Source: Massiliimalia massiliensis (GTDB taxonomy: Bacteria; Bacillota; Clostridia; Oscillospirales; Ruminococcaceae). From it: a stretch of 64,000 nt of DNA. The position numbers and the translations under genes are program-made. A model generated the notes under the pieces. It had not been told where the DNA came from, did no database searches, and saw only the letters and a list, made by a program, of their open reading frames with translations. Below, piece by piece: positions 36,321 through 45,504 of this stretch; the first letter of the stretch is position 1; every line of letters starts with the position of its first letter. Location of the stretch: positions 620,001 to 684,000 of the forward strand of contig NZ_FUHT01000004.1 of assembly GCF_900155615.1 (NCBI RefSeq), written 5' to 3'.

Positions 36321-37794
36321 TTTTCTCATCTCCCGCTTCGAAATTACTATTTTCAGTTTCCCAGTGTAATTCTAAGTCCGGAACCTGATCCGGCTGAGCT
36401 GAAGATGAATTGAAGGAAATAGGATTCATGTGTATTTTTCCAGTAGGTTGCGGTGAAGTGTTTTTACCGATATGGAACGGATTTTCATTATGTCTGATGT
36501 TTTCCTTTGGTGATGATGAGGCGGAAGGTTTCATTTCTCCTAGAGTGTTTTTTCCAAATTGGGTTTTCTGAGGAGGAACAGCTCCAATTGATTTTTCAGA
36601 AGTTTTGCCGGCAGAAATAACGGGCGAATTTGTTGTTTGACCATTTGTTTCCGGAATAGGAGATACCCCAAAACGATTTGTATTGATATGTGCTGAATGG
36701 GAACTTTTAAACGGAGTGTGATCGGAAGCATTTCCAGATACCGGATTAGTGCTTATATCTGAATAGCTATTGACTCCGAATCTAGAAGTGCTTGATTGTG
36801 ATGCAGCTATATTTCCGTTAGAATTGGTGTATTGGCTTTTAATGTTTTGAGCATTTGCGTTTTTTCCGGAAAAGCTATGTTGAACATTCTCGGAACTATT
36901 GGAGAAAAATTGAGGAACTGTCCCACCTGAAGCGGCATTTCTAACATTGTTATTGGTAATTCCACTGTTCAGGGAAGAATGTGTTGTGGAATTAGGTACA
37001 GGACTGGAATGTCTCGCTTTGGAAACTCCGCTCATAATCATTTTTGCAGCGGTCATAGCGACAAATATTCCTTTACCGCCGCCCAATGGATCTGAGGTGA
37101 TCGCCGGAGTCAATCCGATTTTGGTAATTAAATTGTCTGCTCTGCGAGCGGTACGGGCAATCCCGACTATTAACAGACACCATGGGAGAACGAGAATATC
37201 AGGCGGCATAACGGTCATTGCGGATACCACCAATTTTAAAAACAATGCATTGATAACCAGCATGACTACCATAGAAGCATAGGTGCGGATAAAACCTACA
37301 CAAATATCCTTTGTAGACTTGCTTCCTCCCATTGCAAGCCCCACGGGAGAGAGCAGTGTTAAAATTGCAACTACTACATAACGCTCGCCAATTCCAAAGA
37401 TCAATCTTAGCAATTGAATTCCTAAAACAAAGCCGACAATGACAACAAGAGTCCAACTGCCATTAAAAGTGCCAAATGCTCCTTTATCTGGAAATTTTGT
37501 TACTATTTTATCGGGAAAATCTAATAAATCAATTACGTGTTTACCTAATGACAATCCTATTTCACAGATTTCTTTGGAAAAAATGAGAAGAACACCAAAC
37601 AAACCGGTACGAAATAACAAAATCGCAGGAGATTCTGTTTCAAATCCAAGACCTGCAAACATTGCTTTCATTGCTTGAAAAGCACAGTTTCCGATTAACA
37701 GTCCCCAGCCAACTGCAACAAAAACTTGATACAATGTATTTACTGCCGGAACACTGGCTTCCCAATATCTCAGATCAGTAGACATAATACTCAT
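36313..37794 (-). CDS. VirB6/TrbL-like polytopic membrane protein
   Basis: This protein of 493 residues or more has five or six hydrophobic helices in the first 260 residues (for example VFVAVGWGLLIGNCAFQ and VVVAILTLLSPVGLAMGG), then a long Ser/Asn/Thr/Pro-rich cytoplasmic tail. VirB6 forms the inner-membrane channel. The frame stays open upstream to a stop at 37885-37887 and encodes a family-like N-terminus (EAILKELIEWSYGLFLQLF), yet no ATG, GTG or TTG occurs there. The true start may be a rare ATT at 37876-37878 behind AGAGGTGA, adding 28 residues. Confidence 0.85.
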   Translation of the reverse strand: MSIMSTDLRYWEASVPAVNTLYQVFVAVGWGLLIGNCAFQAMKAMFAGLGFETESPAILLFRTGLFGVLLIFSKEICEIGLSLGKHVIDLLDFPDKIVTKFPDKGAFGTFNGSWTLVVIVGFVLGIQLLRLIFGIGERYVVVAILTLLSPVGLAMGGSKSTKDICVGFIRTYASMVVMLVINALFLKLVVSAMTVMPPDILVLPWCLLIVGIARTARRADNLITKIGLTPAITSDPLGGGKGIFVAMTAAKMIMSGVSKARHSSPVPNSTTHSSLNSGITNNNVRNAASGGTVPQFFSNSSENVQHSFSGKNANAQNIKSQYTNSNGNIAASQSSTSRFGVNSYSDISTNPVSGNASDHTPFKSSHSAHINTNRFGVSPIPETNGQTTNSPVISAGKTSEKSIGAVPPQKTQFGKNTLGEMKPSASSSPKENIRHNENPFHIGKNTSPQPTGKIHMNPISFNSSSAQPDQVPDLELHWETENSNFEAGDEKNV

Positions 37795-37911
37795 GAGTGA
37801 GTTAACACAATAAGTAAATAATTGGAGAAATAAACCATATGACCATTCTATTAACTCCTTTAAAATTGCTTCAAAAATAAATTGTCACCTCTTTTCTTAG
37901 AGTTGGTAAAA

Positions 37912-38256
37912 TTATGGAAGTTGATTATATCCTGCAAAGAATGGCGTAATATATGCGATAAAAGCTCCGATCCCATTGATAACAGCCCATGCTATCCAAA
38001 TTCGCTTGAGCCAATCCCAGGACTGATCTACTTTGTGTTGATTATTAGACATTTTTGCTCCAATCACTGCTACTGCTGACATGAGTCCGGCTAAAACAGT
38101 AGAGATACCGGCAATATCTTGATAGACATCCCGAATAATCGTATTGGCTACTCCAAAGAGATCATTTTCTGCTGCTGACACAGTTGTTGAAAATAGACAG
38201 GTACACCAAAGTACTATACATGTTAAAAGTAGTAATTTTTTGTATATTTTTCGCAT
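37912..38256 (-). CDS. VirB2/TrbC-like pilin subunit
   Basis: This 114-residue protein has a signal peptide (about residues 1-28, cut near VSAAEND), then two hydrophobic helices (ISTVLAGLMSAVAVIGAKM and IWIAWAVINGIGAFIAYIT) joined by a basic loop. This is the VirB2 pilin arrangement. It sits just before the VirB6-like gene, the usual place in clostridial elements. It would polymerise into a short surface channel. Confidence 0.8.
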   Translation of the reverse strand: MRKIYKKLLLLTCIVLWCTCLFSTTVSAAENDLFGVANTIIRDVYQDIAGISTVLAGLMSAVAVIGAKMSNNQHKVDQSWDWLKRIWIAWAVINGIGAFIAYITPFFAGYNQLP

Positions 38257-38267
38257 TGATATTTCTC

Positions 38268-38651
38268 CTAATTTTTGTAAAGTTTCATAGCGGATTTATC
38301 AGAAGCAAGAGCAAGTTTTCTTGCTCTTGCTATTGCTAATGCCTGTTCAGTAGACCGATCACGTTTTTTAATAAATCCATGCAGTAAGATAATTCGCCCT
38401 TCATTATCCAGAAAAAAGATAATACGAATCATTTTGTTTATTCGTGTACGTAATTCATATAACCCCTTATACCGATCTAGGCGAAAGGCTTTTACATGCG
38501 GCGGATGTAAATTGCAAGGTATCATTTGAAGCTGTTCAAGTTGTTGATTTATTTTATGTTGAATTTTAGGATCAAGTTTTCTGATAAATTCTTGAACAGG
38601 AGCGTTTCCGTCTGCATCTGTAAAATCAAAAATTGGACGAGTTGTTTTCAT
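38268..38651 (-). CDS. HigB/Gp49-type (RelE superfamily) toxin-like protein
   Basis: This 127-residue protein has the RelE/HigB core: FIRKLDPKIQHKINQQLEQL, then FRLDRYKGLYELRTRINKMIRIIFFLDNEGRIILLHGFIKKRDRSTEQALAIA. These toxins cut mRNA on the ribosome. The family usually has a helix-turn-helix antitoxin downstream, but the next gene downstream is the pilin subunit. The upstream partner (38626-39099) overlaps by 26 bases and is not an obvious helix-turn-helix protein. ATG 38651 was chosen because the conserved start MKTTRPIFDF begins there. Confidence 0.7.
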   Translation of the reverse strand: MKTTRPIFDFTDADGNAPVQEFIRKLDPKIQHKINQQLEQLQMIPCNLHPPHVKAFRLDRYKGLYELRTRINKMIRIIFFLDNEGRIILLHGFIKKRDRSTEQALAIARARKLALASDKSAMKLYKN

Positions 38652-39099
38652 CTTGTGAAACGGCCTCGCTTCCCAAATCATTTTCTTTAAGGAATTGATC
38701 AAATATAACCATAAATTCATTGTAAAATAGCTGTAACGCTTCTGGATCAGCTGGTAACAGACGTGTTGACTCGGGAACTTGCCATTCGATTAACCCATAC
38801 CAAAATGTAAGGTATAGGTAGAAACCAATCAATTCTTGATTTCTGTAAAGTTTTACAAAAGTCTTGTTTATGCTATTCACGCCTCCAAACCGATTGCGTA
38901 CTCGACGATTTAATTTGTCTAAGAATGCCGGAACAGTATCGTTTGCCAAATTTTTAATATTAGTAGGATTTGGTTTACCCTTTTGATCCAGTATTTCTAA
39001 TTCTGACATTCGCTTTAGGGCTTGTTCCGTTTGAATAGGATCTGATGTAATATTGATGACTTCCGAAAAGTCAATAAAAGACATAAAGTATTTTCTCAT
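38626..39099 (-). CDS. Unrecognised 157-residue protein overlapping the toxin gene
   Basis: I do not recognise this family. It is mostly helical with an acidic, Asn/Ser-rich end (SEAVSQDENNSSNF) and has no clear helix-turn-helix. Its 3' end overlaps the HigB-like toxin by 26 bases, which is typical of paired toxin and antitoxin genes, so it could be an unusual antitoxin. It starts only a few bases after the pilin gene's stop. Confidence 0.5.
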   Translation of the reverse strand: MRKYFMSFIDFSEVINITSDPIQTEQALKRMSELEILDQKGKPNPTNIKNLANDTVPAFLDKLNRRVRNRFGGVNSINKTFVKLYRNQELIGFYLYLTFWYGLIEWQVPESTRLLPADPEALQLFYNEFMVIFDQFLKENDLGSEAVSQDENNSSNF

Positions 39100-39102
39100 A
39101 AA

Positions 39103-42100
39103 TTAAAACCTCTGCTTTCTATTGTTTTTTATTTGTTTTTTTATCCGAATTCCCATGAATATAACGCCGCTGCCAGAGAGAAGCGCTATAGCAACCGGCC
39201 ATAAAATATTTGTATGATCTCCGGTTTTTGGAATATTGGATGGAATCTTTTCATTTGTAACAGCCAGCGAAATAACCTGTCCGTTTTTTGTGATCTCGAA
39301 TGGATAGTTAATATCCTGTTTGAAATATCCAGGCTTTGCCGCGAATTCGGTACAGGTATATTTTCCTGCCCGCAGATTAAAAGACAGCTTTCCATTTTTA
39401 TCGGTGAAACCTTCAGCTATTTTGACACCAGATTCATTATAAACAGCGAAGCCTGTATTCGGTAAATAGACTTTTCCTGTTTCATCTGTTTTAGTAATCT
39501 CAAGAATTCCCTTGATTGGTTTATCTGTAAACCCAATGCCTGCATTGTTCTCTACGGTAATTACTTTCTGGTCTGTCCTGATTTCAAAATAATAATAGTG
39601 CTCATCCGGCAGGAAAAATTCAGGCGCCTGTTTTTCATGCAAAAAGAATCCGCCATACCGTAAACCGTCCAGCTGATAGATCCCGGGCTGGGTTTCGGTG
39701 AGTTCGCCGACTAATTTGTCAGCCTTTTCATCGAATTGTCGGTTTTGATCCGCATCCGCATAAACTTCAAATACCGCGCCGGACAGCTTATGATCCGGAT
39801 ATTCTTCATCAACCTTTACGACCCGGACGGACCCGGTCAGGAATCTGTTTTCGACCTCTATCCTGATGATCTCTTTGTCCTGAGAAACAGTAACAGGGTA
39901 ATTGGCGGTATTCAGCACAAAGGCGGGCGCTGGTTTTAATTCCCGCACGAACCATTCCCCATAGGGAACATCCTCAAAGAGAAACACCCCGATCGGATTC
40001 GACTGAGCTGTCATCAGTGCGGTTTTTTCTGTAAATTCAGTTTCATTAGGTGCAAACAAACCGAATACCGCTCCGGCAATCGGGAATCCGTCCTCATCGA
40101 TCTTTTTCCCCTCGATCGTTCCGCGAATCAGTTCGTTTTCTATTGCCTCTCCGTTATTGACAATCACTTTTACCTTTGCAGTATCCTGTCCGGCATAATC
40201 AAAGGAGACCGGATATTTCCGGTTGCTGAGAAGATAATGTTCATCCGCAGAATATTCCTTTACATAACACGAGGATTCGACAGGAAGATCGGTTATAAAG
40301 ACAGCGCTGCCATCCTGATTGCAGGAAACAATCTCTAAAAGGGAATCTTTCGGGATGACTTTCCCGTCTGCTGCTTTCATGTCTTCCTCTGCATACAGTC
40401 CGAACTGAGCCGATAACAGTTCACCGTTCATACCAATTCTAAACTGTTCCTCCTGTTCTAATTGCTTTTTCAGACTGATCTCTATTTTCTGACGTTCATT
40501 TTGGAAGGATACTGCTGTTTGAGTGATCTCCACCTCCTGTCCGGCATAGGTGAGAGTCACAGATTGAGGGATAGGATTCAGCACCATTCCGGGAGGCGCT
40601 TCGATTTCTGTCACCTTGAATGTCCCAAGATACATCGGTTTACTCTGGGCTTTCCCATCCTCTCCGGTCACTAAGGTATCCACAACCTCACCCTTTTTGT
40701 ATCTTAATGTCCCGTCCAGGGTGTAGATATCTTCTCCGGCAATCACCTGATAGGCTGCTCCGGCTAATCCGGCCGTTTCATAGACCGGCTGGTAAATCCC
40801 GTCCGATTCGGTGACAGAGGAAAAAATTTCACCGGTTTTCGTAATAGTGATGATCCCTTTTTGCGGGGTGTTAAAAAGCTCTATTGTGACTGTTTTTTGC
40901 GTTCCGTCAACGGTAAAGGGAATCGGCTCCTGATTTAGCACATATCCGTCACAGCTCTGCACTTCATGCAGCTCGAATTTTCCGCTGTGCAAAGGCTGAG
41001 GCAGCATGAGCTTCCCGGTACTGTCGGTATAGAAGGTATCCAAATCTGCGGGGGTGGGGTAATTGATGTGCTGGGTGATAAATTCTCCGGTACTGAGATC
41101 CTTGATTTTCACTCCGACTCCGGCGGCGGGAATCACCTTGCCGGTTTCTGCATCCTTTTTGACAATTTCGATCATCGATTCAAAAGCCGCGTTATTTAAT
41201 AAATAGAAATATGTCTTTTCATTTTCGTCGATCAGGACATCAAAATCAGGGATCTTCTCTGTACCTTCTAATCCCTTCGTCTGATGTACGGTATATGTAC
41301 CGGCAGGGAACAGCTTTGTCCGGGCAAATCCGTTTTCGTCACAGACAAGCGTATCTCTCTCGGTTTCCTTTGCGTTATCAAAGCTTCCGGCTGATTTTAA
41401 ATACACTTGAAATTCAGCGCCCGGTTCGGGTGTTTCGATTCCTGTTTGCCCGTCATCACTGTGTTTGATAATTGCTACTCTTCCTTTGATCACCTGTTCG
41501 GTCACATCCATGCTGATCTCGTTGTATTCCACAGTATATTCCTTTGGCTCTGCACCGATATGGCGGACCGTCGGATCAATTAAATATCCCTCGCTCGGCT
41601 GAAGTTCTCTTAATGTCCAGTCGTCCCCGCAGAGATATGATTTGGTGGTGAACTGCCCGGAGCTGTCTGTCGTATAGGTGTCGATCAGCTTCTCTCCTTG
41701 ATAGATCCCGTATTTGGCTCCGGAAAGAGAAGCGTCCCCTTGCGGACTTCCGGTTTCCTGATCTGTTTTGGTGACCGTCAAGCTCCATTTTTTCAGGATA
41801 TTTTGGAAACTCTTTTGAGTTACTTTGTTCCATTCGACCAAAACGTTTTGTTTCTTGGGGACAACGTACCGATCTTCAGTTTCCGCTTCTTCCAGCACAT
41901 ACGGGGTACTGCCGCTGACCGGGATATCCTCAAACACAGCGATCCCGGAGGAATCCGTTACCGCGTATTCGTCCACTTTCACTCCGCTTAAGGATGTGCC
42001 GGACAAATGAAATTTCATTCCCTCTGTCAGTCCGTCCTCTGAAGTTTTGGTAACCTTTAAACTGCCTTTTTTCAGGGTGTTGTGAAAGGAAACAGCGGCA

Positions 42101-43341
42101 GTCTGTCCCCCGATCACCGTTACTTGTTTTGATTCCTGCGGTTCATATTCTTTTGAGGATATTTCTGTTACGGTATATCTGCCGGGAGCAAGGTCATTTA
42201 CCTGTATTTCACCGTTACTTCCGGTAGTAACCGTTTGATCCGTTTTGTTTCCCTGAATCCGGAAGGGGATTCCTGACACTTTTCCATCCTCTGAGGTCTT
42301 TTTGATTTTGATGGAACCGTCATCGATCTTCAGGTTCAAATATCCCTTGATGGGATCATTCACTGTTTGCCCGTAAGTTGCCACATTCTGCCGCTGATTG
42401 ACATTCTCCTGACCGGTCGTCCCGTCCGTCCAAACGACAACGCCTCTGCGCTTGGAATTTTTCCGTTCGGCGGTCACCTTAATATTCTGACCGGACGGAT
42501 CTTTGACCTTGATCACCAGGTTATTTCCGCTGACAGAAAAAGTGACACCGGAGATATTGGCCGAAAAGCTGTATTCGGACAACATCTGATTGGCGTCCGG
42601 GATCGTGACGGTATATGCAGAACCGTCATATTCCGGCTTGTAGGTTTTAGCCGAAGAAGCTGAACGCGAAAATCCCGAGGGGAGTTTGACATGTTTTTTG
42701 ACAGCATTCACGATCCGGTTGTAGTGTTCCAGAGTCTCACTGCGTAAGGGATAGTTTGAGGGGATCAGGTCTAAGACATTGTCCTTTCCGTAATCGGCGC
42801 CGTCCACCTTATTAAATTGTTCGTCCCGTTCTCCTACAATGATCTCCCAGATGATGATCTGAGTTGCTTTAATTTCCGCAATATGGTCAGCTCCTGAGTT
42901 GGTGCTGGTCCAGGAGGGGGATACCTTCCCGATATATCCGTAATGCATCACTCTGCCGATGAACAGCTTGATCAGTTCCGGGCTGATGGTTTGATTGAAT
43001 TTACTCGGATAACTGTCCCAATAGGTTTCATCCTTTTGGGTCAGCTTATCAAAAGTCCAGCTTCCGATCCCCGGTTCAATACAGTACGCCACCTGTCCTT
43101 CGTAACTGCCTAATGCTTTCATATTTCCTTTGTTTGAGCTTTCCATTGCCCAGCCATTCATCAGTTCCACAGCCGGATGTCCCCACCCGGTCTTATTGGT
43201 TTCATTCGATCTGGGCAGGTCTATGACATACAGTTCCTCTGTTGTTGCCGCTCGGACTGCTGTCATAACCAGCGGGGTAAGCAGCCCAATACAGAGAGCC
43301 AGCACCAGCAGCACTGATGTAATCTTCTTTCCCTTGATCAT
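39103..43341 (-). CDS. Large surface adhesin/pilin: thioester domain, SpaA repeats, sortase signal
   Basis: This is a 1412-residue protein. It has a signal peptide (1-31), a thioester domain with Cys87 (VAYCIEPG) and Gln161 (KATQIIIWE), which can form an internal thioester that binds host surfaces covalently, then about ten CnaB/SpaA-type domains starting with blocks such as SIKIKKTSEDG and SVRVVKVDEE. It ends with a sorting signal IPKTGD, a hydrophobic helix and a basic tail. It is wall-anchored by sortase, but no sortase is seen nearby. The base composition is richer in GC than its neighbours, a sign of separate origin. Confidence 0.9.
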   Translation of the reverse strand: MIKGKKITSVLLVLALCIGLLTPLVMTAVRAATTEELYVIDLPRSNETNKTGWGHPAVELMNGWAMESSNKGNMKALGSYEGQVAYCIEPGIGSWTFDKLTQKDETYWDSYPSKFNQTISPELIKLFIGRVMHYGYIGKVSPSWTSTNSGADHIAEIKATQIIIWEIIVGERDEQFNKVDGADYGKDNVLDLIPSNYPLRSETLEHYNRIVNAVKKHVKLPSGFSRSASSAKTYKPEYDGSAYTVTIPDANQMLSEYSFSANISGVTFSVSGNNLVIKVKDPSGQNIKVTAERKNSKRRGVVVWTDGTTGQENVNQRQNVATYGQTVNDPIKGYLNLKIDDGSIKIKKTSEDGKVSGIPFRIQGNKTDQTVTTGSNGEIQVNDLAPGRYTVTEISSKEYEPQESKQVTVIGGQTAAVSFHNTLKKGSLKVTKTSEDGLTEGMKFHLSGTSLSGVKVDEYAVTDSSGIAVFEDIPVSGSTPYVLEEAETEDRYVVPKKQNVLVEWNKVTQKSFQNILKKWSLTVTKTDQETGSPQGDASLSGAKYGIYQGEKLIDTYTTDSSGQFTTKSYLCGDDWTLRELQPSEGYLIDPTVRHIGAEPKEYTVEYNEISMDVTEQVIKGRVAIIKHSDDGQTGIETPEPGAEFQVYLKSAGSFDNAKETERDTLVCDENGFARTKLFPAGTYTVHQTKGLEGTEKIPDFDVLIDENEKTYFYLLNNAAFESMIEIVKKDAETGKVIPAAGVGVKIKDLSTGEFITQHINYPTPADLDTFYTDSTGKLMLPQPLHSGKFELHEVQSCDGYVLNQEPIPFTVDGTQKTVTIELFNTPQKGIITITKTGEIFSSVTESDGIYQPVYETAGLAGAAYQVIAGEDIYTLDGTLRYKKGEVVDTLVTGEDGKAQSKPMYLGTFKVTEIEAPPGMVLNPIPQSVTLTYAGQEVEITQTAVSFQNERQKIEISLKKQLEQEEQFRIGMNGELLSAQFGLYAEEDMKAADGKVIPKDSLLEIVSCNQDGSAVFITDLPVESSCYVKEYSADEHYLLSNRKYPVSFDYAGQDTAKVKVIVNNGEAIENELIRGTIEGKKIDEDGFPIAGAVFGLFAPNETEFTEKTALMTAQSNPIGVFLFEDVPYGEWFVRELKPAPAFVLNTANYPVTVSQDKEIIRIEVENRFLTGSVRVVKVDEEYPDHKLSGAVFEVYADADQNRQFDEKADKLVGELTETQPGIYQLDGLRYGGFFLHEKQAPEFFLPDEHYYYFEIRTDQKVITVENNAGIGFTDKPIKGILEITKTDETGKVYLPNTGFAVYNESGVKIAEGFTDKNGKLSFNLRAGKYTCTEFAAKPGYFKQDINYPFEITKNGQVISLAVTNEKIPSNIPKTGDHTNILWPVAIALLSGSGVIFMGIRIKKQIKNNRKQRF

Positions 43342-43363
43342 GTTATCTCCTTTCTAATAAATA

Positions 43364-43393
43364 AAGCCACCCGGCAATCATGCCGAGTGGCTT
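43364..43393 (-). promoter_or_regulatory. Hairpin in the 5' leader of the adhesin gene
   Basis: The arms 43364-43376 and 43381-43393 form a 13-bp stem with one G-T pair. On the minus strand a weak T-rich tract (TTTATTTATT) follows, then the ribosome site AAAGGAG and the adhesin ATG at 43341. It could end the ParB transcript or act as an attenuator for the adhesin. Confidence 0.55.
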
Positions 43394-43453
43394 ATATATT
43401 AAATTGTCTGTATTAGAAAATCTCTGATTTTATCACTTCCTTTGCACTTTTGT

Positions 43454-43468
43454 CGAGAATGGTTCTCG
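43454..43468 (-). promoter_or_regulatory. Inverted repeat over a possible adhesin promoter
   Basis: CGAGAA-TGG-TTCTCG at 43454-43468 is a perfect inverted repeat. On the minus strand its end overlaps TCGACA, a one-mismatch -35 box, followed about 18 bases later by TAAAAT. A repressor or ParB binding here could block the adhesin promoter. Regulatory role is inferred. Confidence 0.4.
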
Positions 43469-43540
43469 CAATTGTTAAGATGATTTATTGTTTGTTTTCT
43501 ATTATCTATAATAACTCAATTTTTAGAATATTGATTAACG

Positions 43541-44503
43541 TTATTTAGAGCATTGATAGCTTTTAAGAAATTCTAAGAAAAGTCTCTGTATTTCTTTTCG
43601 GTCTTTCAGTAAATATTCATATCCCTGTAAATATTTAGTATTTATTGTAAATGATCGTGGTTGATTTTGTAGCTCTTTACAAAAAATTTCTTCTATTTGT
43701 TTTGGAGTGATAACTTGATTTATTTCCAGTTTGATCAAATGATCGATTTGTTCTTTACGAATGCTTGAATGACTTGTCTGTATCCATTGATATAGATATT
43801 TTTGTGTTTCAAAAGAAAGATAAGAAATAGAAACTCCCATTTTAAACGTCAATCTTTTATCATCCACCATTTTTAAAAGTTCTGGTATTAAATAGGTCAA
43901 ACGAATGAGATAGGCAACAGTTCTTCGACTGTCGTGGTATGTTTTTCCAATCTCTGTCAAAGTATCTTTCTTGTCTTTTTCCTGAATATCATTGCGTTGT
44001 CCCCGGCAATTTAAAAGTTCAGCCCGCATTTTATATGCAAATGCTTTTTCACTATAAGAAGATGATGGGCGCTGCTCCAAATTAGTATCAAGCATAATTA
44101 ATGCGGCTTGCACATCGCTTATTTTATCCTTTATAATTCCCGGAACTGAATCAAGTCCACAGATAACAGAGGCACGCACTCGGTTTCGACCGGAAAGTAT
44201 TTGATACTTTCCGTCTTCGAATGGGCGAACGGTAATAGGCGTTATCACTCCATTTCTTTTTATACTCTGTGCCATCGCTTCCAACTCATCCTGATTATAT
44301 GCCCGAAATGGCTGCGGTCGACCGGTTAGCCTTTCAAAATTTTCATCTTTATATTCTACAAGTTGTCCGATCGGCAGTTTAATAATTTTTTCCTGAACCA
44401 ATGATTGAGAAGAATGATCAGACAAGATCTCATCAAACATTTGGATATTCGTTTGATCGGCCTGTCTGGATTGTAGTTGTTCTTTCAATGATCTTTTATG
44501 CAT
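43541..44503 (-). CDS. parB: ParB/Spo0J-family partition protein
   Basis: This 320-residue protein has the ParB nuclease-like fold motifs (IKLPIGQLVEYKDENF, QSIKRNGVITPITVRPFEDGKYQILSGRNRVRASVICG) and a central helix-turn-helix region (RRTVAYLIRLTYLIPELLKMVDDKRL). The last part is a dimerisation-like helix set. It binds parS sites and, with ParA, segregates the excised element. It overlaps the ParA gene by eight bases. PRTRC cassettes also carry ParB-like proteins, so a link with the E1/E2/JAB genes is possible. Confidence 0.9.
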   Translation of the reverse strand: MHKRSLKEQLQSRQADQTNIQMFDEILSDHSSQSLVQEKIIKLPIGQLVEYKDENFERLTGRPQPFRAYNQDELEAMAQSIKRNGVITPITVRPFEDGKYQILSGRNRVRASVICGLDSVPGIIKDKISDVQAALIMLDTNLEQRPSSSYSEKAFAYKMRAELLNCRGQRNDIQEKDKKDTLTEIGKTYHDSRRTVAYLIRLTYLIPELLKMVDDKRLTFKMGVSISYLSFETQKYLYQWIQTSHSSIRKEQIDHLIKLEINQVITPKQIEEIFCKELQNQPRSFTINTKYLQGYEYLLKDRKEIQRLFLEFLKSYQCSK

Positions 44504-45293
44504 AACTCATCACCTCTGAAGCGATGTTGGCATATGAACGTGCCGCATCACTGGATGGTGCATATTCATGGATAGAAACTCCGAATGTCGGTGCTTCCGC
44601 AACCTTAATCTCATATCTAATATACTCAGGAAAAATAGGGATGTCTGTTCCGAAGTTTTGTAGAATTGCTTCTGAAATCTGATTACATAGGTTTGTCATC
44701 TTTTGAAACTTAGTAATAATGATTCCTTCGACCTTTAGACTTGGATTGAGTTTAGTTTGTACAGTATGTATCATACCTAAAATTGGTGAGATCCCTTCAT
44801 AACTAAATCCATGTGCTTCTACCGGAATAATAATAGAATCGGATGCAGTCATAGCGTTCACTGAAAAGATATCCCAGCCAGAATGAATGTCAATAAATAT
44901 ATAATCATAGTTGCATCTTAAAAATGTGATTAACCGACGAACCAATCCTTCACAATTTGTGGCTAGTGGAATAGACTTTTCCGTATTTGCCAACCGGGGA
45001 ATTGAGGGAATTACATCAACTGTTGTAGAATGGCAGATGCTCTGTTGAACTAATTTCTCCATCTCAATATCATTCAGATCTTCCACGAGTCCTTGAATTA
45101 AGTTGTACATGGTTGGCTGTGTTTTTAATTGTCCGGGAAATATTCCGAAGTGACTTGATAAATTTCCCTGTGGATCTAGGTCAATAGTACAGACACGTTT
45201 TCCTTGCATTTGAATATATGAACTGAGATTGACGGCAGACGTTGTTTTTCCAACACCGCCTTTATATGAAATAACAGATATTACCTTGCACAT
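44496..45293 (-). CDS. parA: ParA/Soj-family partition ATPase
   Basis: This 265-residue protein has a deviant Walker A KGGVGKTT (about residues 10-17 in the chosen start), the DLDPQGNLSSHFG switch motif and IFIDIHSGWD as Walker B. It is a typical small ParA that also may repress its own operon. ATG 45293 follows a perfect AGGAGG; the longer frame from 45374 runs through the upstream repeats and has no ribosome site. It is the last gene of the element before the right junction. Confidence 0.9.
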   Translation of the reverse strand: MCKVISVISYKGGVGKTTSAVNLSSYIQMQGKRVCTIDLDPQGNLSSHFGIFPGQLKTQPTMYNLIQGLVEDLNDIEMEKLVQQSICHSTTVDVIPSIPRLANTEKSIPLATNCEGLVRRLITFLRCNYDYIFIDIHSGWDIFSVNAMTASDSIIIPVEAHGFSYEGISPILGMIHTVQTKLNPSLKVEGIIITKFQKMTNLCNQISEAILQNFGTDIPIFPEYIRYEIKVAEAPTFGVSIHEYAPSSDAARSYANIASEVMSYA

Positions 45294-45324
45294 TTTTACC
45301 TCCTGATAATAAATTAGGGGAGAT

Positions 45325-45371
45325 GGGTACAATCTTAAAAAGTTTTCAAAGCTTGTACCCATTTTGTACCC
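45325..45371. repeat. TTGTACCC repeats upstream of parA
   Basis: One inverted copy, GGGTACAA (45325-45332), and two direct copies, TTGTACCC (45353-45360 and 45364-45371), lie just upstream of parA. The two direct copies start 11 bases apart, one helical turn, which suits cooperative binding. This is a likely operator for ParA/ParB autoregulation or a centromere (parS) cluster. Confidence 0.6.
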
Positions 45372-45504
45372 CAAAATGAAAATACGATAAATTTGGATAA
45401 ATTGTAATAAAGGTTATATGGTTTTAAGTCATTACTTAAAAAGCCTTTATAATGGCCTTTACAGATATTTTTAAATAAAACTATAACATAAAAAATTTTT
45501 TGAT

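Noticed and set aside
39214-43357. Many open frames on the plus strand opposite the adhesin gene
   Set aside because: They lack ribosome sites and recognisable domains and follow from the biased codons of the long minus-strand gene.
45325-45371. Possible CRISPR-like repeats
   Set aside because: There are only three 8-base copies, one inverted, with unequal spacing and no cas genes; a protein-binding site fits better.
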